This document shows, in pieces, positions 11,816 to 27,054 of a stretch of DNA of 64,000 nt. Origin of the DNA: Atrina japonica. Lineage: Eukaryota; Mollusca; Bivalvia; Pterioida; Pinnidae. Position 1 is the first letter of the stretch, and each line of letters opens with the position of its first letter. The notes under the pieces are model-generated. The model did not search any database. It was given only the letters and a program-made list of their open reading frames with translations, and had not been told where the DNA came from. The position numbers and the translations under genes were made by a program. The stretch spans positions 517,001-581,000 of the forward strand of contig BROG01000025.1 of NCBI GenBank assembly GCA_030159075.1, read 5' to 3'.

Positions 11816-12335
11816 GTACACGGCATATATAACCTATATTTCATTCATTTCCATTTGCATACATACTGCCATAGAAATAAACAAATTCTATTTTGTATTT
11901 TTTAGTTTTGATATACATTATATATTTCTTATAGGCTTTTGGGGTCAAATACATTGTGATTATTATGTTTTAACATAACGTTTTACTGTTAAAATGAAAC
12001 AAACATTCCGGTAAAAAGTGCGGTATTTGTTTTAACAGTAGGGTATCTGTCCAAATATTTTATCTGTGTATAGTTTCAGATAAGCTTGAACCAGCCTCGA
12101 CCATATTCATGTTGTGTATATAAACTGTACCGGAATAGCACAAAACACCTGCTAAGTCAGATTGCTTTATCATAAATACAGCGATGTATATTTCAGGATT
12201 TGTATTGCTATAACTTGTTTCTTTAAATTTATGATAAATTTTATGATAGTATTATTAACTGACGTCAAGTTTTAGCTCTTGGTATTCTTGTGTATACACG
12301 GGAAATTTTTTAATGTTATACTGAAATGAATTCAT
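11816..12335. other. Sequence without recognised features
   Basis: AT-rich, nothing recognised. Confidence 0.35.
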
Positions 12336-12565
12336 GAAACGTCTACCAATTGTGACGAGGATTCGTTCCTCACGTATTTCATTTGGACTTGACTGTGGAC
12401 TCACGGTGGATGTGACCTGTCGACAGGTACCAACGAAACAGGGGATGCTTACTCCTCCATGGCACCTGATCCCACCTCATGGTTTTCAGAGGTCCATGTT
12501 CGTCCATTTTACCAGAATTGTTTCTATATCCTGGACATCCTAAAGATTTATACTTTGGTATACAG
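12336..12565 (+). mobile_element. Retroelement tail T1, solitary copy
   Basis: It carries GTGACGAGGATTCGTTCCTC, GGATGCTTACTCCTCCATGG, GGTCCATGTTCGTCCATTTT and CTGGACATCCTAAAGATTTA. The same string of blocks follows the reverse-transcriptase fragment at 55975-56205, so this is probably a copy of that element's 3' end without its coding part. Its apparent open frame is not taken as a gene. Confidence 0.65.
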
Positions 12566-12775
12566 AAATTCATATTATGATGAATATAATACCAAAGTTA
12601 CACTTTTGCAAAAAGACAATACTCAAAACAGTAGTTTACATCAATAAAACTTCATAAAATGATATTATTGAATTGAAAATAGATGTTAATCACCGAAAGA
12701 CAAATGACATGAAACAAGACCAAATGCTTAAAATATGTTATTCACAAATTTGTTTAGTAGTAATCATTTTCAAAG

Positions 12776-12990
12776 ATGACTTTCGTAGTGTCTGGGGATT
12801 TTAAAATAACATGGGTGCTAATAATTCGAATTATCACTTTAGTTGTAAATAATCAGTTGGTACCGAAATATATGGTTACTGGATCAATGTATACCGTCGG
12901 GGATTCAATATCTATCTTTTACACTTTTACAAAAAAAACTTTTAAATTCATTCAAATTATATTCATAAAAATTATGAATCCGATTTATCC
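12776..12990 (+). repeat. Dispersed repeat R5, copy 1
   Basis: TCAGTTGGTACCGAAATATA and GTATACCGTCGGGGATTCAA match the complement of 56500-56560 (GGTACCAGCTG, GAGTCCCCGAGGGTATACAT). It is a two-copy dispersed repeat within this window, probably a DNA-transposon relic. Confidence 0.5.
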
Positions 12991-13239
12991 CTGAGTCAGG
13001 GATGTTTTAGAAATGTTAGATGTTCTAGGTGTATTCTTGTTGATGTTGTTGTTGATTTGGGTGGTGGTGGTGGTAGTGGTTACATGTATGTTGGCCCAGA
13101 CCCTCCCTTATTTTTTGTTCTTCAATTTCAATAAATATATGTAATTAATTTTCTAAATCAATACGCATTGCTCTAAGACTTTTTAAAACTATATTCATAT
13201 TCACATTCCTGAATTTTTGTTGTTGTTTTTATTAAACAT

Positions 13240-13412
13240 TAGCTGTGATTTTTTTTTCAAAACAGTTCCTTTCCTTTTTACTACTTAGATCAATATACAA
13301 TAACACTTAAATTGCAAATGATTAAATTTTACTATTTGTTTATACATATCACACTGGAGCTATTAGTGTACAAAATCGACATAGGTTTTTTGTTAATACA
13401 GCTAATGCCCAT

Positions 13413-13415
<3 letters not shown>
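13240..13415. mobile_element. MITE family M1, shortened copy
   Basis: It keeps the CTACTTAGATCAATATACAATAACA block and the right-hand end TTGTTAATACAGCTAATGCCC. The central palindrome is missing. A (TA) array starts immediately to its right. Confidence 0.5.

Positions 13416-13416
<1 letters not shown>

Positions 13417-13492
<76 letters not shown>
13417..13492. repeat. (TA)n microsatellite
   Basis: About 38 uninterrupted TA units next to the shortened M1 MITE. Confidence 0.95.
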
Positions 13493-13494
<2 letters not shown>

Positions 13495-14260
13495 TGGTTG
13501 AGCATTGCAATATGTTTATTCATAAGCCCTAGGTCATTCCAAATACCCTAAATATCATAAACAAATCGATATTACCTTTCTGTCGATAACACTTATCTTG
13601 TTACACCGCCCTTGTGCTAGATTCTTGAAAATCTCCTCTATTCTGTTTAGTGTAGATTGTCTGCAGGTTGTATCACGAACTACAAAAAGAATCAGTCTGT
13701 TCAAAGTATGACTGTTTTGACCTTTTTATCACTGTTTTATTTATCGTATTTTCATTTCTATGGATCAATACGTTTGAAAGCATTCGTGTTTTATTTTTGT
13801 TTCTTTTTTTGTATTACTGTGATAAACTTTTATGTTAACAAGGAAAATATGCAGAATTTGAAACAAGATCAAGACGGCTGTCAGTGCTTACTCGTCTGCA
13901 AGACATCTTGAAATTCCATATATAATAAACAGTCGAAACCGCTAGATATATATATGAAATGAATCCATTGAGATTTCTGCATTTATCAATTCTCCTTCGG
14001 ACATATTTGCCATTCCTACATATGATATATGTCGTAGGTGGCTTATATCGTAGTGTAAAAACCTTTCATTGTTTTTAATTTCTACCATAAATTGATCTAA
14101 TTACCACCGAGAAAGACGCTTACGTTCTTTGGCTTTTGGTACAATCTGTGAAACATGGAAACAAATGGTTGTTTATCTGCCAAAGTAATTTATTTATAAA
14201 ACCTTATAACAAGACAATGTTATAGGGTTGTTCACAAGGCAAACATGAAATACAGTTAAT
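13493..14260. other. Sequence without recognised features
   Basis: An 84-codon open frame (13657-13911) is rich in F, Y and L, with no start context or family resemblance. I leave it out as a gene. Confidence 0.35.
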
Positions 14261-14261
14261 G

Positions 14262-14335
14262 TTGGACAAACACGGATCCTTGGAATGTAGAAGTGGGATT
14301 AGGTGTAATGAAGGAGTAAGCATAGTAAAACTGTT
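14262..14335 (-). mobile_element. Retroelement tail T1, fragment
   Basis: TTGGACAAACACGGATCCTT and GAAGGAGTAAGCATAG are the complement of the T1 blocks (CCGTGTTTGTCC, GCTTACTCC). Diverged and short. Confidence 0.5.
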
Positions 14336-14700
14336 GTTTTCTATCATAGCAAGCGTGGAACCCAAATAGACTTCAATGAACTGGCTTTAGTCCACAGCTC
14401 AGATCACAGTTTGCAGTATTTCGCTTAGATTAGGTAGGATATTAAACCAATGAAACATAAAATGTTGTGTTTCGATATATTTTTGTAAATATGTATTCGT
14501 GTAGGATAGTTACAATTGTACATGGTCACTACGGTACTTAGAAATAAAGCTATACAATCCAATCCCAGATGTAAAAATCTACTTTAGATTATACTAACAT
14601 TATCAAATTGAACAAACTAATAGAGCAGACACACGGAACCCATTAATGTGGGGATGAACTAGAAGAGTGTATACAAGACTAATACATAATGATATATCAG

Positions 14701-14702
<2 letters not shown>

Positions 14703-14790
<88 letters not shown>
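14703..14790. repeat. (TA)n microsatellite
   Basis: About 44 TA units. Confidence 0.95.
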
Positions 14791-16617
<1,827 letters not shown>

Positions 16618-16639
16618 TTGTGCATTTGTACTGTAGGAG

Positions 16640-17400
16640 TTCAAGTCATAATCACCATTTTTGCATATGCTGTGTGTCGCCCATTTGGATGTAACCCTAC
16701 TAATCTCTCTATGTAGAGCCCAAGTTACGACCGTCGTTCAATTATATGTTATGTATCGCCCTCCTTACGTCACAGTATATGAATTTCTTTCATTCCCCAC
16801 TGGTGTATTGATCTGCAAACATTTGAAAATTTGTCTTCACTAGTTGTAACTAGGATTTATTCCTGATATATTCAATGTGGACTCGCGGAGGGTTTGACCC
16901 GTCAATTGAAGATGCTTTCTCCTCCAGCGAACCCGAATTTCCACAGGTCCGTGTTTGTCCACTTCTGGATCTTGATAATCTCTGGATCTCTTGTTGGTTC
17001 GGATTTTGGTGTGTAGGGGTGCTCACTTCGGTAGGAAATCCAATTCAAATTCTTCAAGCTGTCGACCACCATACCATCCATCACATGTGTAAAATTCTAG
17101 GATCGAATAAGAGTTGTATTGGTAAACAGCAACTGCGCATGTATAAATTTTCCTATATAAAATCCAACTCAAAACCATACTTTCCTTGTTTCCTGCGTAG
17201 GATATCGTCATTTACTCACCAGTACCTTATACGTGCCCCAGCCATTTCTGTGTAAGCCATCGTCCTCTACACATTTCCCTTTAAGAAGCCCCAATCATGA
17301 CCATCGTTCCACTGTTTGTTATGGATTGTCTCTTGACAGTTTAATCATTGACGATGACGACCGTTGTCCAGTTTTAATCAATATTCTTCTCAGGTTAGTT
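16640..17400 (+). repeat. Diverged retroelement tail T1 flanked by a duplicated ~150-bp segment
   Basis: The T1 blocks are at 16845-16970 (GTGGACTCGCGGAGGGTTTG, GATGCTTTCTCCTCC, CAGGTCCGTGTTTGTCCAC). On either side, 16715-16765 (AGCCCAAGTTACGACCGTCG, TTATGTATCGCC) and 17285-17335 (AGCCCCAATCATGACCATCG, TTATGGATTGTC) are related in the same orientation. The 126-codon open frame across 16875-17255 is therefore repeat-derived, and I do not call it a gene. Confidence 0.45.
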
Positions 17401-17819
17401 AGCAAGTTGGTTATATAAGTCATATCTAATGTACATTACAATAATGTTCAACAGACTTACAAATCGTTAATGAAGATGCTTCATATCTAGCATGAAAATG
17501 ACATGTCGCAGATCCATCTTTGTCACAGACATTTGTTCTGCTTGCTATGGGATTTGCTCAAGATAACAGAGTGCCTGCAATCTGTACATGAAAAATGTCT
17601 TAGGAATATTGAGGCTAAAGAATGAAACATATTGTTGTATAATACTCTGTTATTCTTGTGCGTAGGAGGTGATAGAGGTTTGGTAAAATTCCACATGTCT
17701 TTAACTCTGTTAGAAATATGTAGCTGTTACCACGTATCCTTTACGCATACTGGTAAATGGTGGTACTAATGTTTTGCACATTATACAGGTATGATGAATC
17801 GAAAATTTTAGCTCTTAAA

Positions 17820-17820
<1 letters not shown>

Positions 17821-17887
<67 letters not shown>
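17821..17887. repeat. (CA)n microsatellite
   Basis: About 33 CA units; open in both strands as poly-TH/poly-CV, which is an artefact. Confidence 0.95.
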
Positions 17888-17889
<2 letters not shown>

Positions 17890-18540
17890 TCCATTTAACA
17901 CTTAACGTGAAAAGCTGGACAGAAATGGATCGACATTTCTTAAACATGAGTCTAGACCTCTACAAATTCACGCAAAACATTTAGATTTGATAGTTGTATG
18001 ATTTTTCCTGGAGGATTATTTGAAGACAAATGACCAGGCGCTTTCCTTCATTACACTTTCCATTTCATTTACTGTCCTACACTATCGGATGAATTTCTAC
18101 CATTAAAGTACTCTAACCATCAGCTTAAATTCTGTGTGAAGTATAATTAAGTCAATAGAAACAATTTACTGATAATATTGGGTGTTTTATAACAAATTAC
18201 TTCCCCTTGAGCAACTGCTAATTTTAGAGAAAACTCATTCACACTCTGCTTTGGGCATAATATAACGATTAAATAGATTTTTCTATTGGCTTACCACTTA
18301 AATGCATACAGAGCATAATGCAAAACAGATACAACTCATTTATGCATAGATGAAGAAGTTTGTGATGACAAAGTCCGTCATTAATGACTAAGAAAATACG
18401 AATGATTATTCTGAGACGTAATCTTTGATCCTTCATTACTTATATATGATTTCCTGCAGTTATCTGTCAAGGCATGTACATGTATACCAATGTGTTATTT
18501 CTGAGGACGTGTAAATGGAATACACACAAAACAAATAACA
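17888..18540. other. Sequence without recognised features
   Basis: AT-rich, nothing recognised. Confidence 0.35.
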
Positions 18541-18544
18541 CAGT

Positions 18545-18610
18545 TAAATAAACACGGACCTCTGACAAGAAAGGAGTGGAATCACGTGCAATGGAAGAGT
18601 CAACGGATTT
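18545..18610 (-). mobile_element. Retroelement tail T1, fragment
   Basis: AACACGGACCTCTGACAAGA, GGAGTGGAATCACGTGCAAT and GGAAGAGTCAACGG match the complement of the T1 core, diverged. Confidence 0.45.
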
Positions 18611-19108
18611 CTGAAAGCTTACATTAGACATCATTAATTTAGTCAATATCTATCTCAACAACTAATAAGGTTTCATACAAGTCTCGATAAATTTTCTTTC
18701 AAGAATCCAGTTACACCTGGCTACATAGGCCAGAAAAGGGGGAAGGTTATAGTTTAGTACACGTTGATTACAATGTTTATATGTTTTAGTTTATTTTTAA
18801 CACGACTTTATATATATTTATATATATTTACGTACACCTTTTATTCATTATTTACCTTCATTCATTTAAGGCATACCAATTGTCAATATGGATTTGTTGT
18901 TTGTATTAAAAGTTTCAAATATTCAGCGTTTTGGTTAAAAAATATTCCAGTTTAAAAACGAATATTATAACGTCGTATTTGTGAAAAGAAATCGAATGTG
19001 AACAATGGGTTAGTAAATATTTGTATTCCTACATCGACGGCAGGAATATCAATTGTTGGCGTATCTCATTCACTCTATGCAAGATATGCAGGATTTGTTA
19101 AAATATTC

Positions 19109-19110
<2 letters not shown>

Positions 19111-19155
<45 letters not shown>

Positions 19156-19327
19156 TAACGACACGGACAAAATGAATGTAACATTTTCGAGACGACCTGT
19201 CCCTTCATCAGGACAAAATGATTAAAAAAACATGAAGAAAAACACATACACACTCACACACACAACTCGAGAGTGTATCTATTACTTAGATCCGACACCC
19301 TAGGATATATAGTATTGTTGGTTTTAG

Positions 19328-19403
<76 letters not shown>
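19111..19403. repeat. Two (TA)n microsatellites
   Basis: TA runs at 19111-19154 and 19333-19403, separated by 180 bases that include a CACA-rich stretch near 19246-19264. Confidence 0.92.
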
Positions 19404-19406
<3 letters not shown>

Positions 19407-20818
19407 TTTTAATCAAAGTGTAGGTCTATTCTACCATGGATATATATTTTTTATCGAAATGACAGCCTGTATGACTTTAAAGGTCAATCCTGGAATTTTC
19501 TAAAAGCAACCAATGGGCAAAATTTAACATCATTTCAACTGTCCAGTATTTCATTCTAGCGTGAATTACATAAATCCTCTGTGAAGAAGCATTTTAACCT
19601 TTTGAGAAACGTTCATTTGTTTGAGCCCGAAAGCAATATTCACTGGTAATTTACCATGTCGTTTGAAGTGAAGAATTGATATATATCATCTTAACAGACT
19701 TAATGGTTGTGGTTTTAAATCGAGGGGAAACGAGGGTATATTGTATTTTAATGTGCATAAATGTACGTTAATTATACAGAAATCTGGATATAATGGCAGG
19801 CTCATTATATAAACTACTTTGCAGATTCGGTTTTTATACAAAAAAGCTATTCAAATTATTTATCAAATATGACTACAGAATAAAATGATGAAGTGTTTTG
19901 ATGCTGTAAGATTGCGTAACACGCTTGTGATGAGTTGATTATGCAATTGTTAATCATTTCCACATGACAATTCGTGTCGTGTTGAAGATAGCTACGTGAA
20001 CAAAATTAATTCCGGCGTAATTCATTCATGTAAAATAAAAGAAATATATATATATTCAAAAATTCTTAAAACGATCAGAGATTGAATTATTTATTTGCTG
20101 ATAAATTGAAGGCTAAAGGTTAGGTTAATGCGTTGATAATATACATGACTAATATCGAATGATTGATAGAGGTAGATTCTCTTAATCGATTTCATTAAAG
20201 TAAAAACGAAATCATTAATATCCCTCGAAACAAAGAAAAATAATTGTTCATAAAAACATTGGAGTACTGCGTGGCGTAAGAAGTACATTTGCTTCTATCC
20301 ATAACACTGCACCGCTACACTGATTAATGTCTTTGGATTAATATTTGTCTTAGAGGTATTATTGATAAATATGCAGAACGGTCTCTATAACAGTTATAAA
20401 TATCACTAAAATACATGAATGATTGGCATATCCAAACTGTCAACATTCGAATCGTATTTCCTAAAGGTTTCTACTTAGTTTTGTGCATTTAAAACGTAAG
20501 CTCATTGGTTTCAAACGGTATTTGAAGCAAACTATCTTTAATAATTTGTTCAGTTCTTTTGCAATGAAATTTTAGACAAACGTATAAAACAAATAGTTTG
20601 CTATTAGTACATTTTGTCCGAAATGTACTTATACGGGTTATCCTTAATTGTGTAACTCTTAAAACCAGTCTGCAAATATAAACGCTCGTACATTCTAATG
20701 TTCACTTTACAATGCTTAAGGCAATGACGTCATAATATATGAAACTGACGTCAAAGTGTTTTGAAGAGTTCTGCTTTTAGCTCACATGACTATAATGATT
20801 ACCTTTATCACTCTGCAA
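19404..20818. other. Sequence without recognised features
   Basis: AT-rich; one 65-codon minus-strand open frame (20091-20288) with no family resemblance. Confidence 0.35.
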
Positions 20819-20820
20819 TA

Positions 20821-20990
20821 GACCCTTTCACGATAACTGCGGTCTTGTAACTTTGTGTGGCAAAATGATACAGACTCCCGAGAAATGACGTCAAGAAACA
20901 ATTAGTAACCATAACGATTCTATGCTTTTGCGGGTATCTGTATCATTTTCCCACTCAGAGTCTCCAGACAGCAGTTAACGTGAAAGGGTG
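20821..20990. mobile_element. TA-flanked palindromic MITE, family M4, copy 1
   Basis: The termini are GACCCTTTCACGATAACTGC and GCAGTTAACGTGAAAGGGTG (inverted). TA stands on both sides (20819-20820, 20991-20992). The interior GAAATGACGTCAAGAAACAA is identical to that of the copy at 40152-40343. TA target duplication and a CCCTTT end suggest a Tc1/mariner- or ISL2EU/Harbinger-like mobiliser. Confidence 0.8.
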
Positions 20991-20992
20991 TA

Positions 20993-22360
20993 ATAAACTT
21001 TTCATTGCAATGATTAAATGTGAAAAGTAAATATATCCGCGTTAACTTAAAATTAACAGGATCTTAACTGCCAATTAACGACTTTTGGGAACACGTATCG
21101 TCGGGGTTGTAAGTTCGTGGAGATTGAAAGTTCGCGCTATTTTGTTTTAACCTGATAACTCGTTAAAAATCGTATGTCTGATGAAATTTGATGCTTTCTG
21201 GAACATTTTAGGTTTTCTATATTTACAATGTATTCAAGTTTTCTAGACATTTAACAGGTATGATTTCATAAAACTAAATTAAAGTAGTCAAAATGATCAC
21301 CATATCCTTAGTACCGAAAATACAGGGACACCAATGACCAAATTTCAACATAATGGGTAAACTATACGATTCAAATTTGTATCACCTATATTACCCGCAT
21401 CAAGCGCTTTGAACGGAAAAGTCACGTGCTCCGGAAGTTGACCCACGAAGTTATAACCCTTTGACAAAATGAACAACGTTGGTAAACACAAAAACACTTT
21501 AGCTTTGTTACAGAATAAATGCTAGCTATATAAAACGATGCAAAGCATAAAATTTAATGTGAGGTCATTTTGAAAGGCCAAGCATTTAGTTTTCAGCAGT
21601 AATAACATTAGACTGGTAAACCCTACGACCTTTCTATCTTCGAGGATACCCCCGGTAATCCTCAGGTGGTATTATGTGGTGCATTGAAGAAGTAGGCAAT
21701 CCAAGTCGACTGGCCACATCCACTCTGAATCCAGTCAAATTCAATTAAAAGATGTAGAATAATTTATATTTATATTTGAGGACAATATTTATCCGTTATA
21801 TGTCGCGAATCTTTAAAATATTTTGTTCATTCGCGCGCTCGCTCGTCTGTGTGTATCCCAGTTAGATTTTGAGGCTTAAGTCTGCACCTAGCGTATATGT
21901 ACATCAATAAATATCTTAAATACTAAAAACTTGAAAATAAAATTTACATTGAAATAATTGTGTGAAATGGAAAGCTAATGTGTGTATCCATGTATTATGA
22001 AATATAATTGTAATTCAGAAGTTTGTGATGTTTGTTTACATATTTAAGTCAATGGCCACTTCTAATTTTGTGGGATTTTTTTTATCACAGATGTAGTTCT
22101 GCTTTTCAAAATGATAACCATAGATAATTGTTAATTCACAGATCTTAATGTACAGATCAGATATCTTACATTGAAATCCGATATACTATATTTTGAAACT
22201 GAAGTCATAGGGTTTCTGTCGACAATATATTACATCATATTAAATCATTTATAAAACTTTTATCAATCAGACATCTTTGAATTAAAGAAAAATTAAAATA
22301 TAAATTAACGGCAGTTGGCATTGTTAATTATGTATAGCAGGCTGTGGCATGCTAATAGAG
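20993..22360. other. Sequence without recognised features
   Basis: AT-rich, nothing recognised. Confidence 0.35.
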
Positions 22361-22361
22361 A

Positions 22362-22510
22362 ATTCCATCCGGACGTGGTCCCATCCCGTTTGGGATTCTT
22401 AATTGTTCTTAATGATGAGATCATTTTTATACCCAATTTGTCGTATTCTAATGAACTTTGATTTTCGATTATCCATTGGTCTTTCTTCGTTTTTACTTAG
22501 AACATTTGAA
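22362..22510 (+). repeat. Dispersed repeat R6, copy 1
   Basis: TCCATCCGGACGTGGTCCCA, CCCGTTTGGGATTCTTAATT, GATGAGATCATTT, TTGTCGTATTCTAATGAACTT and TTTTACTTAG line up in order with the copy at 42195-42385. The complement recurs at 61735-61850. Confidence 0.6.
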
Positions 22511-22958
22511 TATCATATTGATTGTCCAAGGTTTCATGTTTCCGAATCATTATGGAGTAAGGAGTAGTATGCATGTACTTATAATATAAATTAGTTTTAT
22601 TGTCACTTAAACCCCACTCTTTTGTGAGATTACGCAGTCATAATTACTTACAGTCATAACTATATACTGCATGCTTCACTGCAACCCTCTGCGACAAGTC
22701 CTATGTTGTTAAATCAATGATAGAAAGATTATAGACTGTTTAATGTCGGATTCAGAAGAGTAAGAGGAATGATAAAAAGCTGACATCATTAATCAAAGGG
22801 TTATGATTATAGTTTTGCGGAACGATCGAATGTTAAACACACAGACAAGTAACTGTGAAGGATCCATAATCACTTGAAAAGAAACTCGATAATTATAATC
22901 GGTTTAATAAAGAAATAGTTATATCATGGAAGAAAGTGACAATGTCAGATAATCGAAA

Positions 22959-23040
22959 ATGATACAATTTCAGGTAAGGCATCAGAAACCACATATAAAA
23001 TGATACAATTTCAGGTAAAGAATCAGAAACCACATAAGGT
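22959..23040 (+). repeat. 41-bp tandem duplication
   Basis: GATACAATTTCAGGTAAGGC at 22961 and GATACAATTTCAGGTAAAGA at 23002, each followed by ATCAGAAACCACATA. Confidence 0.8.
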
Positions 23041-23170
23041 TCGCCATGTTTGTAGTTTATTTTTAAAATGAAGATCTCGGTTACAGACATTTATATAATA
23101 GTAATCGTTTTGGAAACAGGTAAGGCTTTGAATAACAATGATACTTGACAGAGGAAATGACAAATCTGAA

Positions 23171-23441
23171 TAAATCGTATATAACAAAGTGAGTAAATCG
23201 TATATAACAAAGTGAATAAATCCTATATAACAAAGTGAATAAATCCTATATAACAAAGTGAATAAATCCTATATAACAAAGTGAATAAATCCTATATAAC
23301 AAAGTGAATAAATCCTATATAACAAAGTGAATAAATCCTATATAACAAAGTGAATAAATCGTATATAACAAAGTGAATAAATCGTATATAACAAAGTGAA
23401 TAAATCCTATATAACAAAGGGAATAAATACTATGTAACAAA
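23171..23441 (+). repeat. 23-bp minisatellite, ~11.7 units
   Basis: The unit is TAAATCCTATATAACAAAGT + GAA; a C/G variant alternates at the seventh base (TCC versus TCG). Units are otherwise almost identical, and the last ones decay (AATACTATGTAAC). Confidence 0.92.
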
Positions 23442-24284
23442 ATTTATACAAAACTCGTAATCTTTGTTATACAATGTATTTCAATAACATTCCTTTGTCA
23501 TTCATTCGTTCAACTTAAATTTTATCAAATATTGTATTGATCAAAACAATTTTTATCATTCTAGATCTGTTACAGTAAATTGAATGGATTCTTTTTTATT
23601 TCATTGTTTTGGCACATTTAATGTAGTTCGTATCCTCCTTTTAGGTCACCTGGGTCACCCAGATGACATAACATGGGTATTATTTTTACGTTATTCTGAA
23701 TCTGTGTGGGTAAACTTGATTCAAAGTCCCAGGGCCACTGTATAAAACAAAAATACAGTATGCAGTTTATGATAAAATAAAAATTAAGATGGCTGGTATG
23801 GAAGACAAAAATTATTTTCGTAAGTTAACCCAAAGTACCATATTCAAAATAAAAATTTCGTTAAAAGTACAAAATGTTTTTGTCAAGAGAAAAGCAAATG
23901 AGGTTCTTATAAGTCTAGTAGTATATGCTAACGTTTAATGAAAATGGTCTGCTCGAGGATCCCGACATCTTAAATACACACAAATAAGTAGTCGATGATT
24001 ATGGAATAGACAAGTGTCTTATATCGTTAAAATCAAACTAAATATCGCACACAATAAACAAATTGCATAATGTTTTCAAAGACCACACATGTAATTAAGG
24101 ATATGCAATTTATCTTGAGATTGCAAATATTGTTCTTGCAGTATGAAACTGAATATATTTCTATCTTAAATATATTTATATCAAATTTTTGTATAAAATT
24201 TGTTACAGGTCTTCAACTTATAGTAGTTCATCTGATTCTTCGGTTCAAGTGATCTTCTCTGATTACCTGCTGTCCGATGTCAGT
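23442..24284. other. Sequence without recognised features
   Basis: AT-rich, nothing recognised. Confidence 0.3.
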
Positions 24285-24765
24285 CCGTTGACTTTTCACA
24301 TATTTAACTTTTTCAAAACTGCTGAAGGGACTTTGACATGGTTGGATCGAAAACTGTGCAAAATATTGTTCAAAGGGTATCCCTCTTTGGAAACCTTATC
24401 CCGTAGAGCTGCTGCATGAATTGAAAAAAATAATTGCATCTGAGTAACCTTATATGGATATATGATATAAGTTGTTAGTTTTCGTAAAAATGGGAAAGTT
24501 ATTTTTAATGCGTTTTTGACGTCTTTTTCAGACTTATTCATTGTCATTCATTTCTGTGGAATTTTCATTACCTCCCTTATTATTCACCATGATACATTCA
24601 TTTATGTGTGTTTTACCTGTAAATAGGTGAAGAAAAACTTTGGTGAGATAATTTTGATGAAATCTTATTTTAAATGTTTTAAGGAAAAGAGGAAGGTGTT
24701 AATTTTTTCATACTGTCAGCTTGTTCCTCAAATCTGTGGAAAGGATTTTGACAAAACAGTTAATT
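24285..24765 (+). repeat. Dispersed repeat R4, third copy
   Basis: It shares CCGTTGACTTTTCACATATT, AACTGCTGAAGGGACTTTGA, TAGAGCTGCTGCATGAATTG and GTAATTGCATCTGAGTAA-like blocks with 6662-7320, in the same order. Confidence 0.55.
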
Positions 24766-27054
24766 ATGCTAATGAAAGTGGGTGTGTGATGGGCCGGCGA
24801 TAGGGTCCTGTCCTGTTATCTTACCTGTCTATCTTACCTGGCAAATCGTGTGACGGAGCTTTGAATTATTGTCTTAAGTTGGAAATCATACCACATGTAT
24901 CTTATTTTCAATACCATGATAAGCACATCGAAAAATATTACCTGACATATCGGCTATTCTACATGAACTTTTTTAAAATTGCGTTTTTCACAGATAGTAT
25001 TGTGTTTTGGATTAAAATTTCGTTTTCATTAAGCTTTTTGTTTTAGAAATTACGTACAGAATTTAACTGTCAGAGTACACTTGAATCAGTTTTTAAAATC
25101 AGTTTTGAGATACTCCTATTTAGTGCTAATTCATATGATCATGTTTGTGTTGGATTGTGTTTTATGTATAAAATGTACATGTATAAGTTTGTCTCAGAAA
25201 TTAGGTCATAAATCCATTATTTCTACATGAAAAATAACATTTAATAAATACATAAAAACAATATTTTTGTGTCTGTTTGTATAGTGATTTATTTTCACAC
25301 TTAAAGCGTGTCTCCTTTTGATATCCACATTCCTATCGGAAATGTCAATTGCATTTTGTATTTTAATAAAACGCTTGCATTTCTTTAGATTGCTCAAAAA
25401 CTAGTTAATGACATCAATTTTACATTTTGTGGAATAACAATTAAGTGTTATCATTAGTTTGGAACCGGAAAGAGCATCTTTTGAATAGCCACGACTTTGG
25501 TATCATTTTACAAAGAATCCAGAACTCCATACGCTTTCCAATTACAAAGACATCTGTACGTAGACTGTTCAATATACATGATTAATGTTTGGAAGCGACT
25601 GATCGATTGAACTCCTTCTTTGTCTCAGAGAGATAATTCATTCCGTTCCTTTCAAATTCATTTGCTTAGGATATATTGAACACGTGATGTTTCCATCAAG
25701 ACCACTCTGTCCGATTTAATGCATCAAACCCTATCGAATTTTGACATCAAACTTATCTGGCGTACACTTTCTGCAAATGTGGATAAATCTGAGTTTTAGT
25801 CGGTGATACAGAGAATTTTTTATTGTTGTTTTTTTTTTCGTAAACTCTGAGACTTTGCGGACTCATTTGAAACGCAAGCGCATTGAATAAATACAGTCAC
25901 ACTATAGTCCGTGATAAATGAGTGCACCAAAGAATCAATAACGTACATGACAGATTGAAATATTGTTAATAAACATCAGAAACATAATCTTGCGCGTTGT
26001 TGTAAAGATCCTTCTAAATCAAACCCGGCTGATTTTGTTACGTCACAAAGTTACATTTACCGGTGTCATAAATGACATTCGAATCACTTCCACGATTTGA
26101 AATATGAAATAAATTTGATTTTTGCTGAAACATTTGCATTTGTTGTAATTGGAGTGTACAATTCCGGAAAAATGTGAATAAGATTTGCGTTATTTTGTTA
26201 TTGTTTGCGCAGATATTTGAATTACAATTATGTAATGTTTCAAGTGCATTTGCGGTTGTCATAGGCCTTGTGCTGTTATCTGCAGTGTCAAAAATGCAAA
26301 TCCGGATGAAAGATTTTGAGAGTTTACCCTTTGTTTTGAACAATAATTTTAACTATATTCTGTATGAATTGAATTGCAAACCTGCAACTAAACAAAGGGA
26401 ATTCTCGAAATCTAGATGTTCCTTTTGACTTTCTATGAATTCATTGAGAGCCAACTCTGTAACAGACCTTTACATTTGAAAAAATAAGAGAGAGAATTTA
26501 TCCGGGAAGGAAAATTTTTTCTGAAGCTAATTTTCCTCCATTAAAATTCGATACATGTAAGACATGGTTGGGTTTGGTCAACTAAAGTAAGAGAATTTAC
26601 TAAATTGTTCATATCGGAGAAATCATCTGACTTCCTCAAACGAAAACCACTTATACAAGTATACCTTGGCTACCAGTCCAAAGGAAGGCTCATGCTCATT
26701 GTTTTTTTCTTTTTTTTTGTAGTTTTTATTTAAGACGGTCCAGTCAGATCGTTCCATACTTGAAGTGAACTGTCGACCAATACGAGTAGGCTTATAGTCC
26801 TGAGTCATATCCGTCGGCAGAATTAAAAAAAACGATATTTTAGTTAGGATGCACGTTATAAAAAATTGCTCTGTAATAAGCCGTTTCCTGTAATCCTTAC
26901 ATAAACTGAATAAACACATCTCATGTAAGCTATAAAGCTTAAGCTAATTGTTTTGGGGTAAAATTAGCCATGTTACTCATAAAGTAATTACTTTGTCAAA
27001 TATAACACTTCTTCAGGCAACAATTTCAATGGATCTCCACTTGTCAGCGAAGAT
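24766..27054. other. Sequence without recognised features
   Basis: Open frames of 60-101 codons occur (for example 26038-26343 minus, overlapped by 26174-26428 plus). None has a recognisable domain or supporting splice signals. Confidence 0.3.

Noticed and set aside
16875..17255. 126-codon open frame as a gene
   Set aside because: It overlaps a diverged copy of the T1 tail and a duplicated flank, and minus-strand frames overlap it. No domain.
26038..26428. Overlapping frames of 101 (minus) and 84 (plus) codons, the latter with a signal-peptide-like start
   Set aside because: No domain on either strand, and the overlap on opposite strands suggests chance.
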